Assembly: GCF_002906165.1 (NCBI RefSeq) | Contig: NZ_PPCN01000016.1 | Coordinates: forward strand, 1 to 64,000 | DNA: 64,000 nucleotides | Source of the DNA: Roseibium marinum | GTDB taxonomy: Bacteria; Pseudomonadota; Alphaproteobacteria; Rhizobiales; Stappiaceae | Reading direction: 5' to 3' | Part shown: positions 24,952 through 34,618 of the stretch, piece by piece | Numbering within the stretch: the stretch's first letter is position 1 | Layout: every line of letters starts with the position of its first letter | The notes under the pieces: generated by a model | What the model saw: the letters and a program-made list of their open reading frames with translations, nothing else | Databases searched by the model: none | Told to the model about the DNA's origin: nothing | Program-made: the position numbers and the translations under genes

Positions 24952-26127
24952 CTACCGCGCCAGTTCCTTCATCCCTTCGGTCAGACCCTCCAGGGTCATC
25001 GGGAACATGCGCCCGTCCATCAGCTCGTTCAGCATCTGGATGGACTGGGTGTAGCCCCAGTGTTCTTCCCGCACGGGGTTGAGCCAGATCGCGCTTTTGT
25101 AAAGCCCGGTGAGGCGTTGCATCCAGGCCGCGCCAGGTTCCTCGTTCCAGTGCTCCACCGACCCGCCCGCATAGGCGATCTCGTAAGGGCTCATGGAAGC
25201 GTCGCCGACGAAGATGATCTTGTAGTCGGCGGGGTATTTGTGCAGCACGTCGATGGTCGCCAGGCGCTCGGTATGGCGGCGGCGGTTTTCCTTCCAGACG
25301 AATTCATAGGGGCAATTATGGAAGTAGAAATGCTCCATCACCTTGAATTCGGACCGGGCGGCGGAAAAAAGCTCCTCGCAGACCCGGATGTGATCGTCCA
25401 TCGAGCCGCCGATATCGAAGAACAGCAGAACCTTGACCGCGTTGTGCCGTTCAGGACGCATCCTGATGTCCAGCAGTCCCTTGTGAGCGGTCGAGCGGAT
25501 GGTGCCGTCGAGGTCCAGTTCGTCGGCAGCCCCCGTGCGGGCGAAGTTCCTGAGGCGCTTGAGGGCTACCTGGATATTGCGTGAACCCAGAAGCTGGGTG
25601 TCGTCCAGGTCCTTGAATTCCCGCTTGTCCCAGACCTTGACCGCCCGCCGGTGACGGCTCTCGTGCTGGCCGATGCGGATGCCTTCCGGATTGTAGCCGT
25701 AAGCGCCGAAGGGGGAGGTTCCGGCCGTCCCGATCCATTTGTTGCCGCCCTGGTGGCGCTTTTCCTGTTCCTTCAGGCGCTCGCGCAGGGTTTCCATGAG
25801 TTTCTCGAAGCCGCCGAGAGCCTCGATCTGCGCCTTGTCCTCTTCGCTCAGGTGCTTTTCGGCAAGCTTGCGCAGCCAGTCTTCGGGGATGTCGGTCGCC
25901 GGCACGTCGCTCAACAGCTCCAGACCCTTGAACACATGAGCGAACACACGGTCGAACTTGTCGAGATTGCTCTCGTCCTTCACCAGGCAGAGGCGGGCGA
26001 GGTAATAAAAGTCCTCGACGCTTTTTTCAGCCAGATCCTTGTCCAGCGCTTCCATCAGCGTCAGATATTCGCGCATCGAGACCGGTATTCCGGCGGATTT
26101 GAGCTCGGTGAAGAAATTGATGAACAT
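24952..26127 (-). CDS. VWA domain protein, CoxE-like
   Basis: 391-aa protein of the CoxE/YehP-like VWA family. The MIDAS begins FFDIGGSMDD (D238, G240, S242) and later has VGDASMSPYEIAYAGG. These proteins usually pair with MoxR AAA ATPases as metal-insertion or complex-remodelling chaperones. The MoxR partner lies about 4 kb upstream at 30138-30995 in the same direction, with four other genes between. The ATG at 26127 starts the conserved MFINFFTELKSAGIPVS. A TTG at 26190 with AAAGGGG upstream would add 21 residues and cannot be excluded. Confidence 0.82.
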   Translation of the reverse strand: MFINFFTELKSAGIPVSMREYLTLMEALDKDLAEKSVEDFYYLARLCLVKDESNLDKFDRVFAHVFKGLELLSDVPATDIPEDWLRKLAEKHLSEEDKAQIEALGGFEKLMETLRERLKEQEKRHQGGNKWIGTAGTSPFGAYGYNPEGIRIGQHESRHRRAVKVWDKREFKDLDDTQLLGSRNIQVALKRLRNFARTGAADELDLDGTIRSTAHKGLLDIRMRPERHNAVKVLLFFDIGGSMDDHIRVCEELFSAARSEFKVMEHFYFHNCPYEFVWKENRRRHTERLATIDVLHKYPADYKIIFVGDASMSPYEIAYAGGSVEHWNEEPGAAWMQRLTGLYKSAIWLNPVREEHWGYTQSIQMLNELMDGRMFPMTLEGLTEGMKELAR

Positions 26128-26298
26128 GAGGGGAAAATAGCGGCGCGGGCGAGCACTGTCGAGGCGGGATTTTTCCACCCGTTCAGACAAATGAACCCCT
26201 TTCCGGCTGATCTTTTAAAATCGTGGCCAAACTTCAGGATGAGTGTTTTGCGGATGTGTTGATGCTCGCAGCGGCTCAGGGCCGCAGGCGTCCTGTCG

Positions 26299-27396
26299 CT
26301 ATGCTTCCGGGTCCCGGCGCTGTTTGCCGGCCGCCTGATCGCTTTCACCGGGCCTTGATGCAGGTTTTTCCGGCTTTTCGGTGGACGAAATCAATTCGCC
26401 CATGAATTCCGAAATGGTCGGGCCTCTGGTGGCGACAAAGGGGGCGGGACGGCAGACCGCTATCGCGGCGATGCCGATGCGGGCGGTCAGGAGGCCGTTG
26501 ATGACGCCTTCGCCGAGCCGGGTCGACAGACGGGCCGCCAGACCGTGACCCAGGACCTGTGAAGCGAGGCTGTCGCCAGCGGCCATCCCTCCGGTAACCG
26601 CCAGATGGCCCACCACATGCCTTGCAAGACGCAAAAACCCGAGCATGCCGGGCCGTGCGCCGTAAAGTGTCGACAGGCGGCGGATGGTTCTGAGGTTTTC
26701 GAACAGGACCGCCAGCAGGTCGATCAGCGCCCGGGGACTGACGGCGGTGACCAGCGACACCCGTTTGGCGCTGTTCATCACGATCCGCCGGGCTTCCAGA
26801 TCAAGCGGGGCGAGAAGGTCGCGTTCAGCGAGTTTCACCAGATCCGTGCCGTCGATCACCTCGCGCATGTGACCGGCGAGCTGCTTGCGGCCATGAGCTG
26901 TCTCGGGCCTGTCCAGATAGAGCGCAAGCAGGTCCCTCAGGCCGGAAGATGCGGCCTTGCTGTCGTCCGTATCGGCGGCCAGCTGCAACCGGTCGCGCAG
27001 ATGATCGATGCGGGTGAGCCGCATGAGACCGGCGATTTCCCTTGCAGCCAGACCCAGGACGCCAAGCGCCGCCAGACCCGCGAGGGCAAGGCCCAGCCAG
27101 CCCAGCCAGTCGGTGCGCGTGAACAGGTCGCGGATCAGGCTGTCGACCGCAAGGCCGATGGCGAGCGAGACAAGTCCGGACAGACCGACAAGCAGCCATT
27201 TGCCGAAACGGAACCGGGTTTTTGGCGTGCTCGCGGCGCGCGGCAGACGGGGTTCCTCGTCTTCACCGGACATCTGCGTGATCAGCGCCTCGCCGGCCGA
27301 GGGTGTCCTCGTATCGTCGTCGGTCATCCGGACCTTGGTGTCGTCAAGGCGGAACGCAGCCGGTTTGCGGCCGGAGGAGGGGGGGGTCCCGGTCAT
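26299..27396 (-). CDS. ycjF: YcjF/TIGR01620 family membrane protein (DUF697)
   Basis: 365-aa inner-membrane protein. The first 65 residues are hydrophilic, then come two hydrophobic segments (about 68-88 and 98-118). A C-terminal DUF697-like domain follows with helices GMLGFLRLARHVVGHLAVTGGMAAGDSL and INGLLTARIGIAAIAVCRP. It overlaps the ycjX stop by 4 nt. The ycjX-ycjF pair is conserved in many proteobacteria, often linked to stress or envelope functions, but its biochemical role is unclear. Confidence 0.82.
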   Translation of the reverse strand: MTGTPPSSGRKPAAFRLDDTKVRMTDDDTRTPSAGEALITQMSGEDEEPRLPRAASTPKTRFRFGKWLLVGLSGLVSLAIGLAVDSLIRDLFTRTDWLGWLGLALAGLAALGVLGLAAREIAGLMRLTRIDHLRDRLQLAADTDDSKAASSGLRDLLALYLDRPETAHGRKQLAGHMREVIDGTDLVKLAERDLLAPLDLEARRIVMNSAKRVSLVTAVSPRALIDLLAVLFENLRTIRRLSTLYGARPGMLGFLRLARHVVGHLAVTGGMAAGDSLASQVLGHGLAARLSTRLGEGVINGLLTARIGIAAIAVCRPAPFVATRGPTISEFMGELISSTEKPEKPASRPGESDQAAGKQRRDPEA

Positions 27397-28907
27397 GCCA
27401 GACGGTCTCCGATGAGGAATTCAAGGGCGCGGTCCAGACGGATATGCGGCAACGACAATTTCAGGCCCTCGGCCGTGGTGTCCAGCTCCGGAGGCCGGAA
27501 GCGCAGGAATTGAAGATCTGCCTGAGCCGCAAGAAAGTCCGGACGGGTTTCTTCAGAAATTGAATCAGCTCGTCCAAAAAGTGATTCAGGATTTTGCGGC
27601 AAGTCACCGGGAAACATCGCGATTTCAGTTTCGCCATCATAGGTTTCCCCGTTGAGGCGTTCGCCAGGCAACGGCGTTCCGAGGATCGCGGGAAGCGCGT
27701 CGCCCCGGTGTTTGATGGTTGCCTCGCGGGTCGCGCGCACGGCGGCCAGGGCGATGACATCCACCTCGGCCCCCTTGAAGCGCGCCGTTTCCTCGGCGCG
27801 CGCGACCAGCCGCCTGAGGATCGCTTCCAGACGGTCATGGTCGCTCCTGTGCAGATGGTCCGCCTTGGTGGCGGCGAACAGGATACGGTCGATGCGCCGT
27901 GTCAGGATCGAGGACAGCCAGCTGCGTTTGCCGGGCCGGAACGCGCCGAGAACCTCGCCCAGGGCCGTCTGAAGGTCCGCGATCGCGTGCGGGCCGGCAT
28001 TCATGGCGTGAAGCACATCGACGAGCACGATCTGCCGGTCGAGCCTGGCGAAGTGATTGCGGAAGAAGGGCCGGACCACGTGTGTCTTGTAGGCTTCGTA
28101 GCGCCTCTCCATCATCGCCCGGACGGTGCCCGTGCGGGTGGGGATGGCGTCCACGGGAATATCGAGGGGCGCGAAAGTCAGCGCCGGAGAGCCATCCAGA
28201 TCTCCCGGCATCAGAAACCGGCCGGGAGGCAGCATGGACAGGGCATGGGTGTCGTCCCGGCAAGCGGCCAGATAGGACTTGAAGGAGGCGGCGAGCGCCT
28301 GTGCCACGGGTTCGCTTTCGGCGGCATCGTGATCGATCGCGGCCAGAGCTTCCAGGAACGGCGCGGCAATTTCCCTGCGGTTCGGCGCCCGTGCTCGCTC
28401 AAGGGCTTCCGCTGAAAAGGCGGCGTAGTCTTTGGTCAACAGCGGCAGGTCCAGCAACCATTCGCCGGGATAGTCGATCAGGTCCACATGCAGGCGGCCC
28501 GGGCCGAGCTTTCTGTAGAAATAGGACGCGCTCTCGAAATCGATGGTCAGCCGCAGTTCGGAGACCTGGCGCGTGCTGTCCGGCCAGATGCGGTCGCTGA
28601 CAAGGGCGCGGACATGGGCCTCGTAGTCGAAGCGCGGGACCGCGTCGTCAGGCTGGGGCTGGAGACTTGCACCGGTTATGCGGTGGCCGGCCGCCGCGCT
28701 GAACACAGGCAGGCGCCCGCCGTGGACCAGGTTGTGGACCAGGGCCGTCAGAAAAACCGTCTTGCCGGAACGGGCAAGACCGGTCACGCCAAGGCGCAGG
28801 GTCGGCACGGCCAGATCGCCGACCGCATCGGTCAGGTTCGCGAGTGTCAGCCGGGTTTCTTCGGCAAATGTCGTCAGTGGGTTCAAGAGCGCCTCCAGCG
28901 CGTTCAT
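27393..28907 (-). CDS. ycjX: YcjX-family GTPase-like protein
   Basis: 504-aa P-loop protein. It has Walker A GVTGLARSGKTVFLTALVHNLVHGG near 40, and DYPGEWLLDLPLL as the Walker B / G3-like region. The family (DUF463) is a predicted GTPase encoded next to YcjF. It is the upstream member of a translationally coupled pair (ATGA overlap with ycjF). No good ribosome site is visible before the ATG at 28907, but the conserved start supports it. Confidence 0.85.
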   Translation of the reverse strand: MNALEALLNPLTTFAEETRLTLANLTDAVGDLAVPTLRLGVTGLARSGKTVFLTALVHNLVHGGRLPVFSAAAGHRITGASLQPQPDDAVPRFDYEAHVRALVSDRIWPDSTRQVSELRLTIDFESASYFYRKLGPGRLHVDLIDYPGEWLLDLPLLTKDYAAFSAEALERARAPNRREIAAPFLEALAAIDHDAAESEPVAQALAASFKSYLAACRDDTHALSMLPPGRFLMPGDLDGSPALTFAPLDIPVDAIPTRTGTVRAMMERRYEAYKTHVVRPFFRNHFARLDRQIVLVDVLHAMNAGPHAIADLQTALGEVLGAFRPGKRSWLSSILTRRIDRILFAATKADHLHRSDHDRLEAILRRLVARAEETARFKGAEVDVIALAAVRATREATIKHRGDALPAILGTPLPGERLNGETYDGETEIAMFPGDLPQNPESLFGRADSISEETRPDFLAAQADLQFLRFRPPELDTTAEGLKLSLPHIRLDRALEFLIGDRLA

Positions 28908-28980
28908 GTAAGCGCGGGAACGGGCAAGTGCAAATGCGGACTGTCCCGGAAGCCGGACGACGCTGGAGGTAGGCAGGCGA

Positions 28981-29505
28981 TCAGTCGGCGCTGTCTTTCA
29001 GGTCGCGCGGTCTGGTGAACCTTTCCAGATGGCCGGTTTTGGGATGAAGCTCGGCCCACTCGGCGATATCGAAGTCGATGACGGCCAGTGCCCCGGTCGG
29101 ATATTTTTCCTCAAGGTCCGCCATGGCCTGCGCGTCGGCGGTTCCGGTCAGGCTGAGGGCGGTGTCTTCCATCGCCGGATTGTGACCGATCACCATCAGG
29201 TTCTGCGCCCTGCCGCCGTGTTTGCGAATGAGGCCGCAATAGTCGTCGTCGCTTTGCTGGTAGAGGTCGGAAATCAGGTGGATCTGGGCTTCCTGGGGCA
29301 GGAAAGGCAGAAACCGTGCCAGGGTTTCGCGCGTGCGCTGCGCGGTTGAACACAGGATCTGATTGGGGAGCAGGCCGGCGTCCTTCATGTAGCTTGCCAT
29401 CGTCACGGCGGCGGTCTTCCCACGGCTGTTCAGCGGACGGTCGATATCCGCGAGATCCTCGTCTCCCCACTCGGATTTGGCGTGTCTTAGAAGGAGTAGC
29501 CGCAT
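28981..29505 (-). CDS. SixA-like histidine phosphatase family protein
   Basis: 174-aa member of the histidine-phosphatase (phosphoglycerate mutase-like) superfamily. The catalytic RHG-type motif is MRLLLLRHAKSEW with the phospho-accepting H8. The second arginine is in STAQRTRETL and the second histidine in MVIGHNPAM. SixA of E. coli removes phosphate from phosphohistidine of phosphotransfer proteins. The target here is unknown. It lies upstream of ycjX in the same direction. Confidence 0.85.
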   Translation of the reverse strand: MRLLLLRHAKSEWGDEDLADIDRPLNSRGKTAAVTMASYMKDAGLLPNQILCSTAQRTRETLARFLPFLPQEAQIHLISDLYQQSDDDYCGLIRKHGGRAQNLMVIGHNPAMEDTALSLTGTADAQAMADLEEKYPTGALAVIDFDIAEWAELHPKTGHLERFTRPRDLKDSAD

Positions 29506-29572
29506 GTCATGTTTCCGGAATTCTCATTTGCCGTGGCGGTTCGCCCGCAAACTGGTCAGTGCCGCGCCGCAG

Positions 29573-30118
29573 TCAGTTCTGGCTGGCGAGGGCCTGGGTG
29601 AAGGCTGCCACCGCCGGACCGATCTCAATTTCCTGAGTCGGCAAGGTATACGACAGCCATAAGGTATAATCAGCCTTTTCGCCGGAAAAATACCACAACG
29701 TTTCGCACAGGCTGGTGGGAGTCCAGTTGCGCGTGCGGAAGGAAGTGCCCGATGCCGCGGCTCCCGTCAGCTTGACCGGCTCGAACCCGGCGGCCTTGTA
29801 GGCGCGGGAAAATGTCAGCGCTTCGCGGCGGCCGGTTGCTTCAAGGTGGTTGCGCAGCACGGCGGTTATGCCGTCGCGGCCGGTATAGATGCAGCCGGCC
29901 AGGCTGACGGCATCGCCTTGCATGACCTTGATGCGGTAATAGCTGCCAATCATGTCCGGACAGCGCAGGCCGGTGAAATGGCGCAAGCCGCCAACGGCAC
30001 TCTGCCAGCCCGCATCCTGCTCTGGCGGAACCTGCGCGCTGACCGGACCCGGCATCATGCCGTTCGGGAGCAGGCTTGAAACCGCCAGCACAAACAAGAT
30101 TGCGAGCCGTCTCGCCAA
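29573..30118 (-). CDS. Exported hypothetical protein
   Basis: 181-aa protein with a clear signal peptide (MARRLAILFVLAVSSLLPNGMMPGPVSAQ). The mature domain has LRHFTGLRCPDMIGSYYRIKVMQGDAVSLAGCIYTGRDGITAVLRNHLE. Three cysteines (RCPD, AGCI, SLCE) leave room for one disulfide in the periplasm. I recognise no named family. It sits between MoxR and SixA-like genes transcribed the same way. Confidence 0.7.
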   Translation of the reverse strand: MARRLAILFVLAVSSLLPNGMMPGPVSAQVPPEQDAGWQSAVGGLRHFTGLRCPDMIGSYYRIKVMQGDAVSLAGCIYTGRDGITAVLRNHLEATGRREALTFSRAYKAAGFEPVKLTGAAASGTSFRTRNWTPTSLCETLWYFSGEKADYTLWLSYTLPTQEIEIGPAVAAFTQALASQN

Positions 30119-30137
30119 GGCATTCTCCTCTTCGCCG

Positions 30138-30995
30138 TCAGGTCCGTTCCCGGCGCGTCATGAAAGCCAGACGTTCAAAGAGATGGACGTCCTGCTCGTT
30201 CTTCAAAAGTGCACCGTGCAGCGGAGGAATCAGTTTCGCACTGTCCTGTTGACGAAGGGTTTCCGGATCGACGTCTTCGTTGAGCAACAGCTTGATCCAG
30301 TCGATGAGTTCGGAGGTGGACGGTTTCTTCTTGAGACCGGGCACGTCCCTGACATTGTAGAACAGGCGCAGGGCCTCTGAAAGCAGACGCTTTTTGATGT
30401 CCGGAAAGTGGACTTCCACAATCTCGGCCATCGTCTCGGCGTCCGGAAACTTGATGAAATGGAAAAAGCACCGGCGCAAGAAGGCGTCGGGGAGGTCCTT
30501 TTCATTGTTGGACGTGATGATCACGACGGGCCGCTGCCTTGCCCGGACGGTGTCGCCCGTTTCGTAGACGTGGAATTCCATGCGATCGAGTTCCAGGAGG
30601 AGGTCGTTCGGGAATTCGATATCCGCCTTGTCGATCTCGTCGATCAGCAGAACCGGTCTTTGCGGCGCGTCGAACGCTTCCCAGAGCTTTCCCTTGCGGA
30701 TGTAGTTGTTGATGTCCTTCACCCGTTCATCGCCAAGCTGGCTGTCGCGCAGACGGGAGACCGCGTCATATTCGTAAAGGCCCTGCTGGGCCTTGGTGGT
30801 GGATTTCACATGCCATTCGATCAGGGATGCGTTCAGCGCCGAGGCCACCTGCTGCGCGAGCACGGTCTTGCCGGTCCCCGGTTCCCCCTTGATCAGCAGC
30901 GGCCGCTCCAGCGCAACAGCAGCGTTGACCGCAATACGCAGGTCTTCCGTGGCGATGTAGTCTTCAGTTCCTTCGAAACGCATGGGGCCGTCCAT
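30138..30995 (-). CDS. MoxR-family AAA+ ATPase
   Basis: 285-aa AAA+ ATPase. It has Walker A GEPGTGKT (37-44), Walker B LLIDEIDKAD near 115-124, sensor 1 ITSNNEKDLPDAFLRRC with the arginine finger, and a helical lid. MoxR proteins work with VWA partners, and the CoxE-like protein at 24952-26127 is the obvious candidate. An ATG four codons downstream (30983) is an equally possible start. It is divergent from flgE across a 300-bp regulatory region. Confidence 0.87.
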   Translation of the reverse strand: MDGPMRFEGTEDYIATEDLRIAVNAAVALERPLLIKGEPGTGKTVLAQQVASALNASLIEWHVKSTTKAQQGLYEYDAVSRLRDSQLGDERVKDINNYIRKGKLWEAFDAPQRPVLLIDEIDKADIEFPNDLLLELDRMEFHVYETGDTVRARQRPVVIITSNNEKDLPDAFLRRCFFHFIKFPDAETMAEIVEVHFPDIKKRLLSEALRLFYNVRDVPGLKKKPSTSELIDWIKLLLNEDVDPETLRQQDSAKLIPPLHGALLKNEQDVHLFERLAFMTRRERT

Positions 30996-31295
30996 TTTGA
31001 ATTCGTTGGGCGAAAAGTGGCAGGCCCGGCTCCGGGACGCAAGTGCGTAAAGAGGAGGAGGTCCCGCAGGCTGTGCATATGGACAGTCTTGCCCATCGCG
31101 GGAGGAAGTTTTTGCCCGTCACGCTGATGGTTGCCGGGTGGTCTTTGCTCCACCGCAGGTGAACCTTCTGGTTAAGTTATTGAAATAAATTAATAAAATT
31201 CCTTGTTTGCCGAAATGGCACGGCCTTTGCGGGAGTAGGCCGAATATGGGCGCAAGCCAGCGTCAATCGTGCCCAATCTATCAAGAGGACGAAAC
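30996..31295. other. Divergent regulatory region moxR / flgE
   Basis: 300 bp without genes. It contains the flgE sigma-54 promoter (31216-31230). About 100 nt upstream is a GGAGGAA...TTTTTGCCC sequence (31099-31118) that partly resembles the FlbD-like sites seen before flgI and flgF. Confidence 0.5.
31216..31230 (+). promoter_or_regulatory. Sigma-54 promoter of flgE
   Basis: TGGCACGGCCTTTGC matches the -24/-12 consensus TGGCAC-N5-TTGC exactly, with GG and GC separated by 10 nt. It lies 65 nt upstream of the flgE ATG. Confidence 0.85.
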
Positions 31296-32675
31296 ATGGG
31301 TATTTATGGGGCTATCAATACGGCGGTTTCCGGACTGACTGCGCAGGCAACGGCGCTGGAGAATATCTCCGGTAACGTCGCCAACTCGCAGACAACCGGC
31401 TACAAACGGCTCGATACGACTTTCTCCGATCTGGTATCCGGTGGCGGCTATACCCAGGCTGCGCAGGTGTCCGGTACCACCACGTCCACATCGCGCGCCA
31501 CAAACACGATCCAGGGCGACATCACGGATGTCGACGTGGATACCTATATGGCGATCAACGGCGAGGGCTATTTCGTCGTGACCCGGGCTTCGGATGTCGT
31601 CGATGGTTCGACGTCTTTCGCGGAAGAGACCTTCTATACGCGTGCCGGCGATTTCGAGCGCGACCAGGAAGGCTATCTTATCAACGGGGCGGGCTATTAT
31701 CTGCAGGGTTTTCCTCTCGATCCTGAAACTGGCAATCCGATCGGTGACGCAGCCTCGGTGATCCGGGTGGAGAACCAGCCGCTGGCGGCCTCCGCGACCA
31801 CGACGATCGACTACCAGGCCAACCTGCCGCGCATCCCGCAGCCGAAAGACTATGCCGATACCGACGCATCGGCGCTGCTGAATGCCTCCGTCGGTGCCGG
31901 TAATGTTGCTGATACCAACAATCAGGACTTCCTCGACAGCTCCATCTCCGGTGGGTCGATCAGCATTTATAACCAGAACGGTACGGCGATGAGCGTCGAG
32001 GTGCGTTACGCCAAAACGGTGAACGAGGATACGGGCGTGCCTGTCGAGGACACCTGGAACATGTATATCGGTACCGGTGAAGACACCGGGGATACCTGGT
32101 ACAATGTCGGGGAAGTGACGTTCGACGGCGCCGGCGAGCTGAGCAGTATGACCGATGGGATCATAGGTACAGCCGACTTCGCCAACGAGAACTTCACCAT
32201 CCCAAGCCTGACTATCGGCGGAACAACCGTCTCCAATGTCGAGATATCCTTCGGTGGCGGCGCGCTGACCCAATATTCGGATGCGGACGGTACCGCGAGT
32301 TCCGTCAGTCTGGACCAGGACGGTTTCGCGGCCGGTGAACTGGTGGGCGTTGCCGTCGATGAATCCGGACGGGTGATCGCGAGCTATTCCAACAATCAGC
32401 AGCGCCCGGTCTTTGAAATTCCTCTGGCGACTTTCGAGGCCGAGCAGAACCTGCAGCGCGTGGACGGGGCGGCCTTCGCCGCGACATCCTCCTCCGGCGA
32501 TCCGGATCTGACCGGCGGTGGACAGATCCGCTCGAACAAGCTGGAGCTTTCCAACGCCGATATCGCGGACGAATTTTCCAAGCTGATCATCACGCAGCAG
32601 GCCTATTCGGCCAATTCCAAGATCGTCACATCCGCCGACGAGATGCTCGACAGCGCATTGAACATGGTCAGGTAA
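31296..32675 (+). CDS. flgE: Flagellar hook protein FlgE
   Basis: 459-aa hook subunit polymerising outside the cell between rod and filament. The N-terminal rod/hook motif is MGIYGAINTAVSGLTAQATALENISGNVANSQTTGYKR. A variable central domain follows, then the C-terminal ADEFSKLIITQQAYSANSKIVTSADEMLDSALNMVR helix. AGAGGA lies 7 nt before the ATG at 31296. It is the first gene of flgE-flgK-flgL behind a sigma-54 promoter, as for hook genes in Caulobacter. Confidence 0.95.
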   Translation: MGIYGAINTAVSGLTAQATALENISGNVANSQTTGYKRLDTTFSDLVSGGGYTQAAQVSGTTTSTSRATNTIQGDITDVDVDTYMAINGEGYFVVTRASDVVDGSTSFAEETFYTRAGDFERDQEGYLINGAGYYLQGFPLDPETGNPIGDAASVIRVENQPLAASATTTIDYQANLPRIPQPKDYADTDASALLNASVGAGNVADTNNQDFLDSSISGGSISIYNQNGTAMSVEVRYAKTVNEDTGVPVEDTWNMYIGTGEDTGDTWYNVGEVTFDGAGELSSMTDGIIGTADFANENFTIPSLTIGGTTVSNVEISFGGGALTQYSDADGTASSVSLDQDGFAAGELVGVAVDESGRVIASYSNNQQRPVFEIPLATFEAEQNLQRVDGAAFAATSSSGDPDLTGGGQIRSNKLELSNADIADEFSKLIITQQAYSANSKIVTSADEMLDSALNMVR

Positions 32676-32685
32676 TGTGAACCTG

Positions 32686-32707
32686 CCGGCGGGTTGCGAC
32701 CCGCCGG
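32686..32707 (+). terminator. Intercistronic hairpin flgE-flgK
   Basis: A perfect 9-bp stem CCGGCGGGT / ACCCGCCGG with a TGCG loop starts about 11 nt after the flgE stop, without a long T-run. It probably attenuates or stabilises, giving more hook than junction protein. Confidence 0.55.
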
Positions 32708-32749
32708 TCCTTTCGGCCAAGCCGTAGCGTAACCCTGGGAGAAACCGCC

Positions 32750-34603
32750 ATGGGACTGACAAGTGCCCTGAACACCGCGGTCTTCGGAATCAAATACAAT
32801 CAGCGCCAATTGGACGTTACGGCGGCCAATATCGCGAACGCTGACACGGCCGGATATTCGAAAAAGACGGTTTCGGCGAATGTCTATTTCGATACCATGG
32901 GCAATGTTTCCGGCGTCACCGCGACAGAAGTGCGGCGGATCGTCGACGAGCAGATTCAGACGGACTATTTCAACTCGCTCGCCGATACCAACTATGCCAG
33001 GCAGATTTCCGATTTCACCGACCGCCTCGATGACATTTTCGGGACCCGGGAAGACACTAGCGGTATTTCGGTGCTGGCCGGTGAATTGTCTGCCTCGTTG
33101 TCCCTTCTGGTCAACGATCCGGGAAACTTCGCCGCCCAAAGTGATGTCGTCGCGCTTGCCGACGCCTTTGCCCGTGAACTCAACTCGTCCTACAGCCAGA
33201 TAACGGACCTGCGCCAGGAGGCCGACGACAGTCTGGCGCGCCAGACTGAAACCGTGAACGGCTTGCTCGCCAGTATCGAGGATATCGACGAGGCGATCCG
33301 GGATGCGACCCAGGCCGAAATTTCGACCGCGGAAATGGAGGACGAGCGCGACCGGCTGATCGAACAGCTCTCCGGTTATCTGGACGTGGATGTCACCAAG
33401 GAATCGAACAACACGCTTTTCATTCAGACCGCCGACGGGCAACAGCTTTATGCGGATACCCGTGCCTCCACTCTCAGCTTCGACAGCTCGCATACCCTGC
33501 AGCCGGGCCAGCCCGGCAACACGGTGCTGGTGACAACGGGCGGCGGAACCACCTACGATCTTATCTCCGGTTCCCGGTCCGGCTCGATGGTGGCAACCGC
33601 GGAATTGCGGGATGATATTCTGCTCGAGGCGCAAAAGCAGCTCGATACGATCGCCGCGGAAATCTCCCTGGCTTTTTCGAATGTCACCGAGGCTGGCACT
33701 GCGGCGACCGTCGGCCTGGACGAGGGCTTCGACCTGGATGTTTCCGGGCTCCAGCCGGGAAACACGATCTCGCTGGAATATACCGACGCGGCCGGAGAGA
33801 CGCAGACGGTTACGCTTGTCGCCGTGGACGATCCGACGCTCCTGCCGCTGGACAATACCGCAACCGCAAATCCGAATGACACTGTCTACGGCATCGATAT
33901 CTCCAGCGGCTTGCCGGCGACCTACATCACCAATATCACCGCGGCGCTTGGCGGCACCGGACTTCTTGTCAGCAATGACGGCTCCGACAATCTGCGCGTT
34001 CTGGGTGACAACACGGCGCCGACCAGCGTTGAAAGCCTGTCCGCGGAAGTCACGGTCACAGCCAGTTCCGACCAGGGGCTCGCACTGGCGATCTTCGTCG
34101 ATCAGCGGGACGGGGCCGAGCTTTTCACCGACGCTCTGGAAGACGGCGGCCAGCGGGTCGGCTATGCCAGCGGGATCAGGGTCAATCCGGACCTGCTCGC
34201 CGACAGTGCTCTTCTGGTGAACTACCAGACGACGCCCACAGCGAATACCGCAAACGATCCGGCACGGGCGCAGTATCTGTCCGAGGCGCTCAGAAACGGG
34301 ACGACCTATTTCGATCCGGCAGCGGGCATCGGCAGCACATCGACACCCTTCCAGGGCACTGTTCTGGACTTTGTGAACCACACTGTGGCGTTCCAGGGCA
34401 ATCAGGCCGAGGATGCGGCGACATACGCGAATTCGAAGGAAACGCTGACCGTCAATCTGGCGGTCCGCTACGAGGAAAGCTACTCGGTGGATCTCGATGC
34501 GGAACTCGCCTTCATGGTGCAGCTCGAGAATGCCTACGCGGCCAATGCGCGTGTCATGCAGACCATCAAGGATCTCTTCGACGAGCTCCTTAGAATCGCA
34601 TAG
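32750..34603 (+). CDS. flgK: Flagellar hook-associated protein FlgK
   Basis: 617-aa hook-filament junction protein (HAP1). The N-terminus is MGLTSALNTAVFGIKYNQRQLDVTAANIANADTAGYSKK. A coiled region around 160-215 (LRQEADDSLARQTETVNGLLASIEDIDEAI) is typical of FlgK. The C-terminus is SVDLDAELAFMVQLENAYAANARVMQTIKDLFDELLRIA. GGGAGAAA lies just before the ATG. It is in an operon with flgE upstream and flgL 15 nt downstream. Confidence 0.93.
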   Translation: MGLTSALNTAVFGIKYNQRQLDVTAANIANADTAGYSKKTVSANVYFDTMGNVSGVTATEVRRIVDEQIQTDYFNSLADTNYARQISDFTDRLDDIFGTREDTSGISVLAGELSASLSLLVNDPGNFAAQSDVVALADAFARELNSSYSQITDLRQEADDSLARQTETVNGLLASIEDIDEAIRDATQAEISTAEMEDERDRLIEQLSGYLDVDVTKESNNTLFIQTADGQQLYADTRASTLSFDSSHTLQPGQPGNTVLVTTGGGTTYDLISGSRSGSMVATAELRDDILLEAQKQLDTIAAEISLAFSNVTEAGTAATVGLDEGFDLDVSGLQPGNTISLEYTDAAGETQTVTLVAVDDPTLLPLDNTATANPNDTVYGIDISSGLPATYITNITAALGGTGLLVSNDGSDNLRVLGDNTAPTSVESLSAEVTVTASSDQGLALAIFVDQRDGAELFTDALEDGGQRVGYASGIRVNPDLLADSALLVNYQTTPTANTANDPARAQYLSEALRNGTTYFDPAAGIGSTSTPFQGTVLDFVNHTVAFQGNQAEDAATYANSKETLTVNLAVRYEESYSVDLDAELAFMVQLENAYAANARVMQTIKDLFDELLRIA

Positions 34604-34618
34604 TGCGGGAAGTGACTT

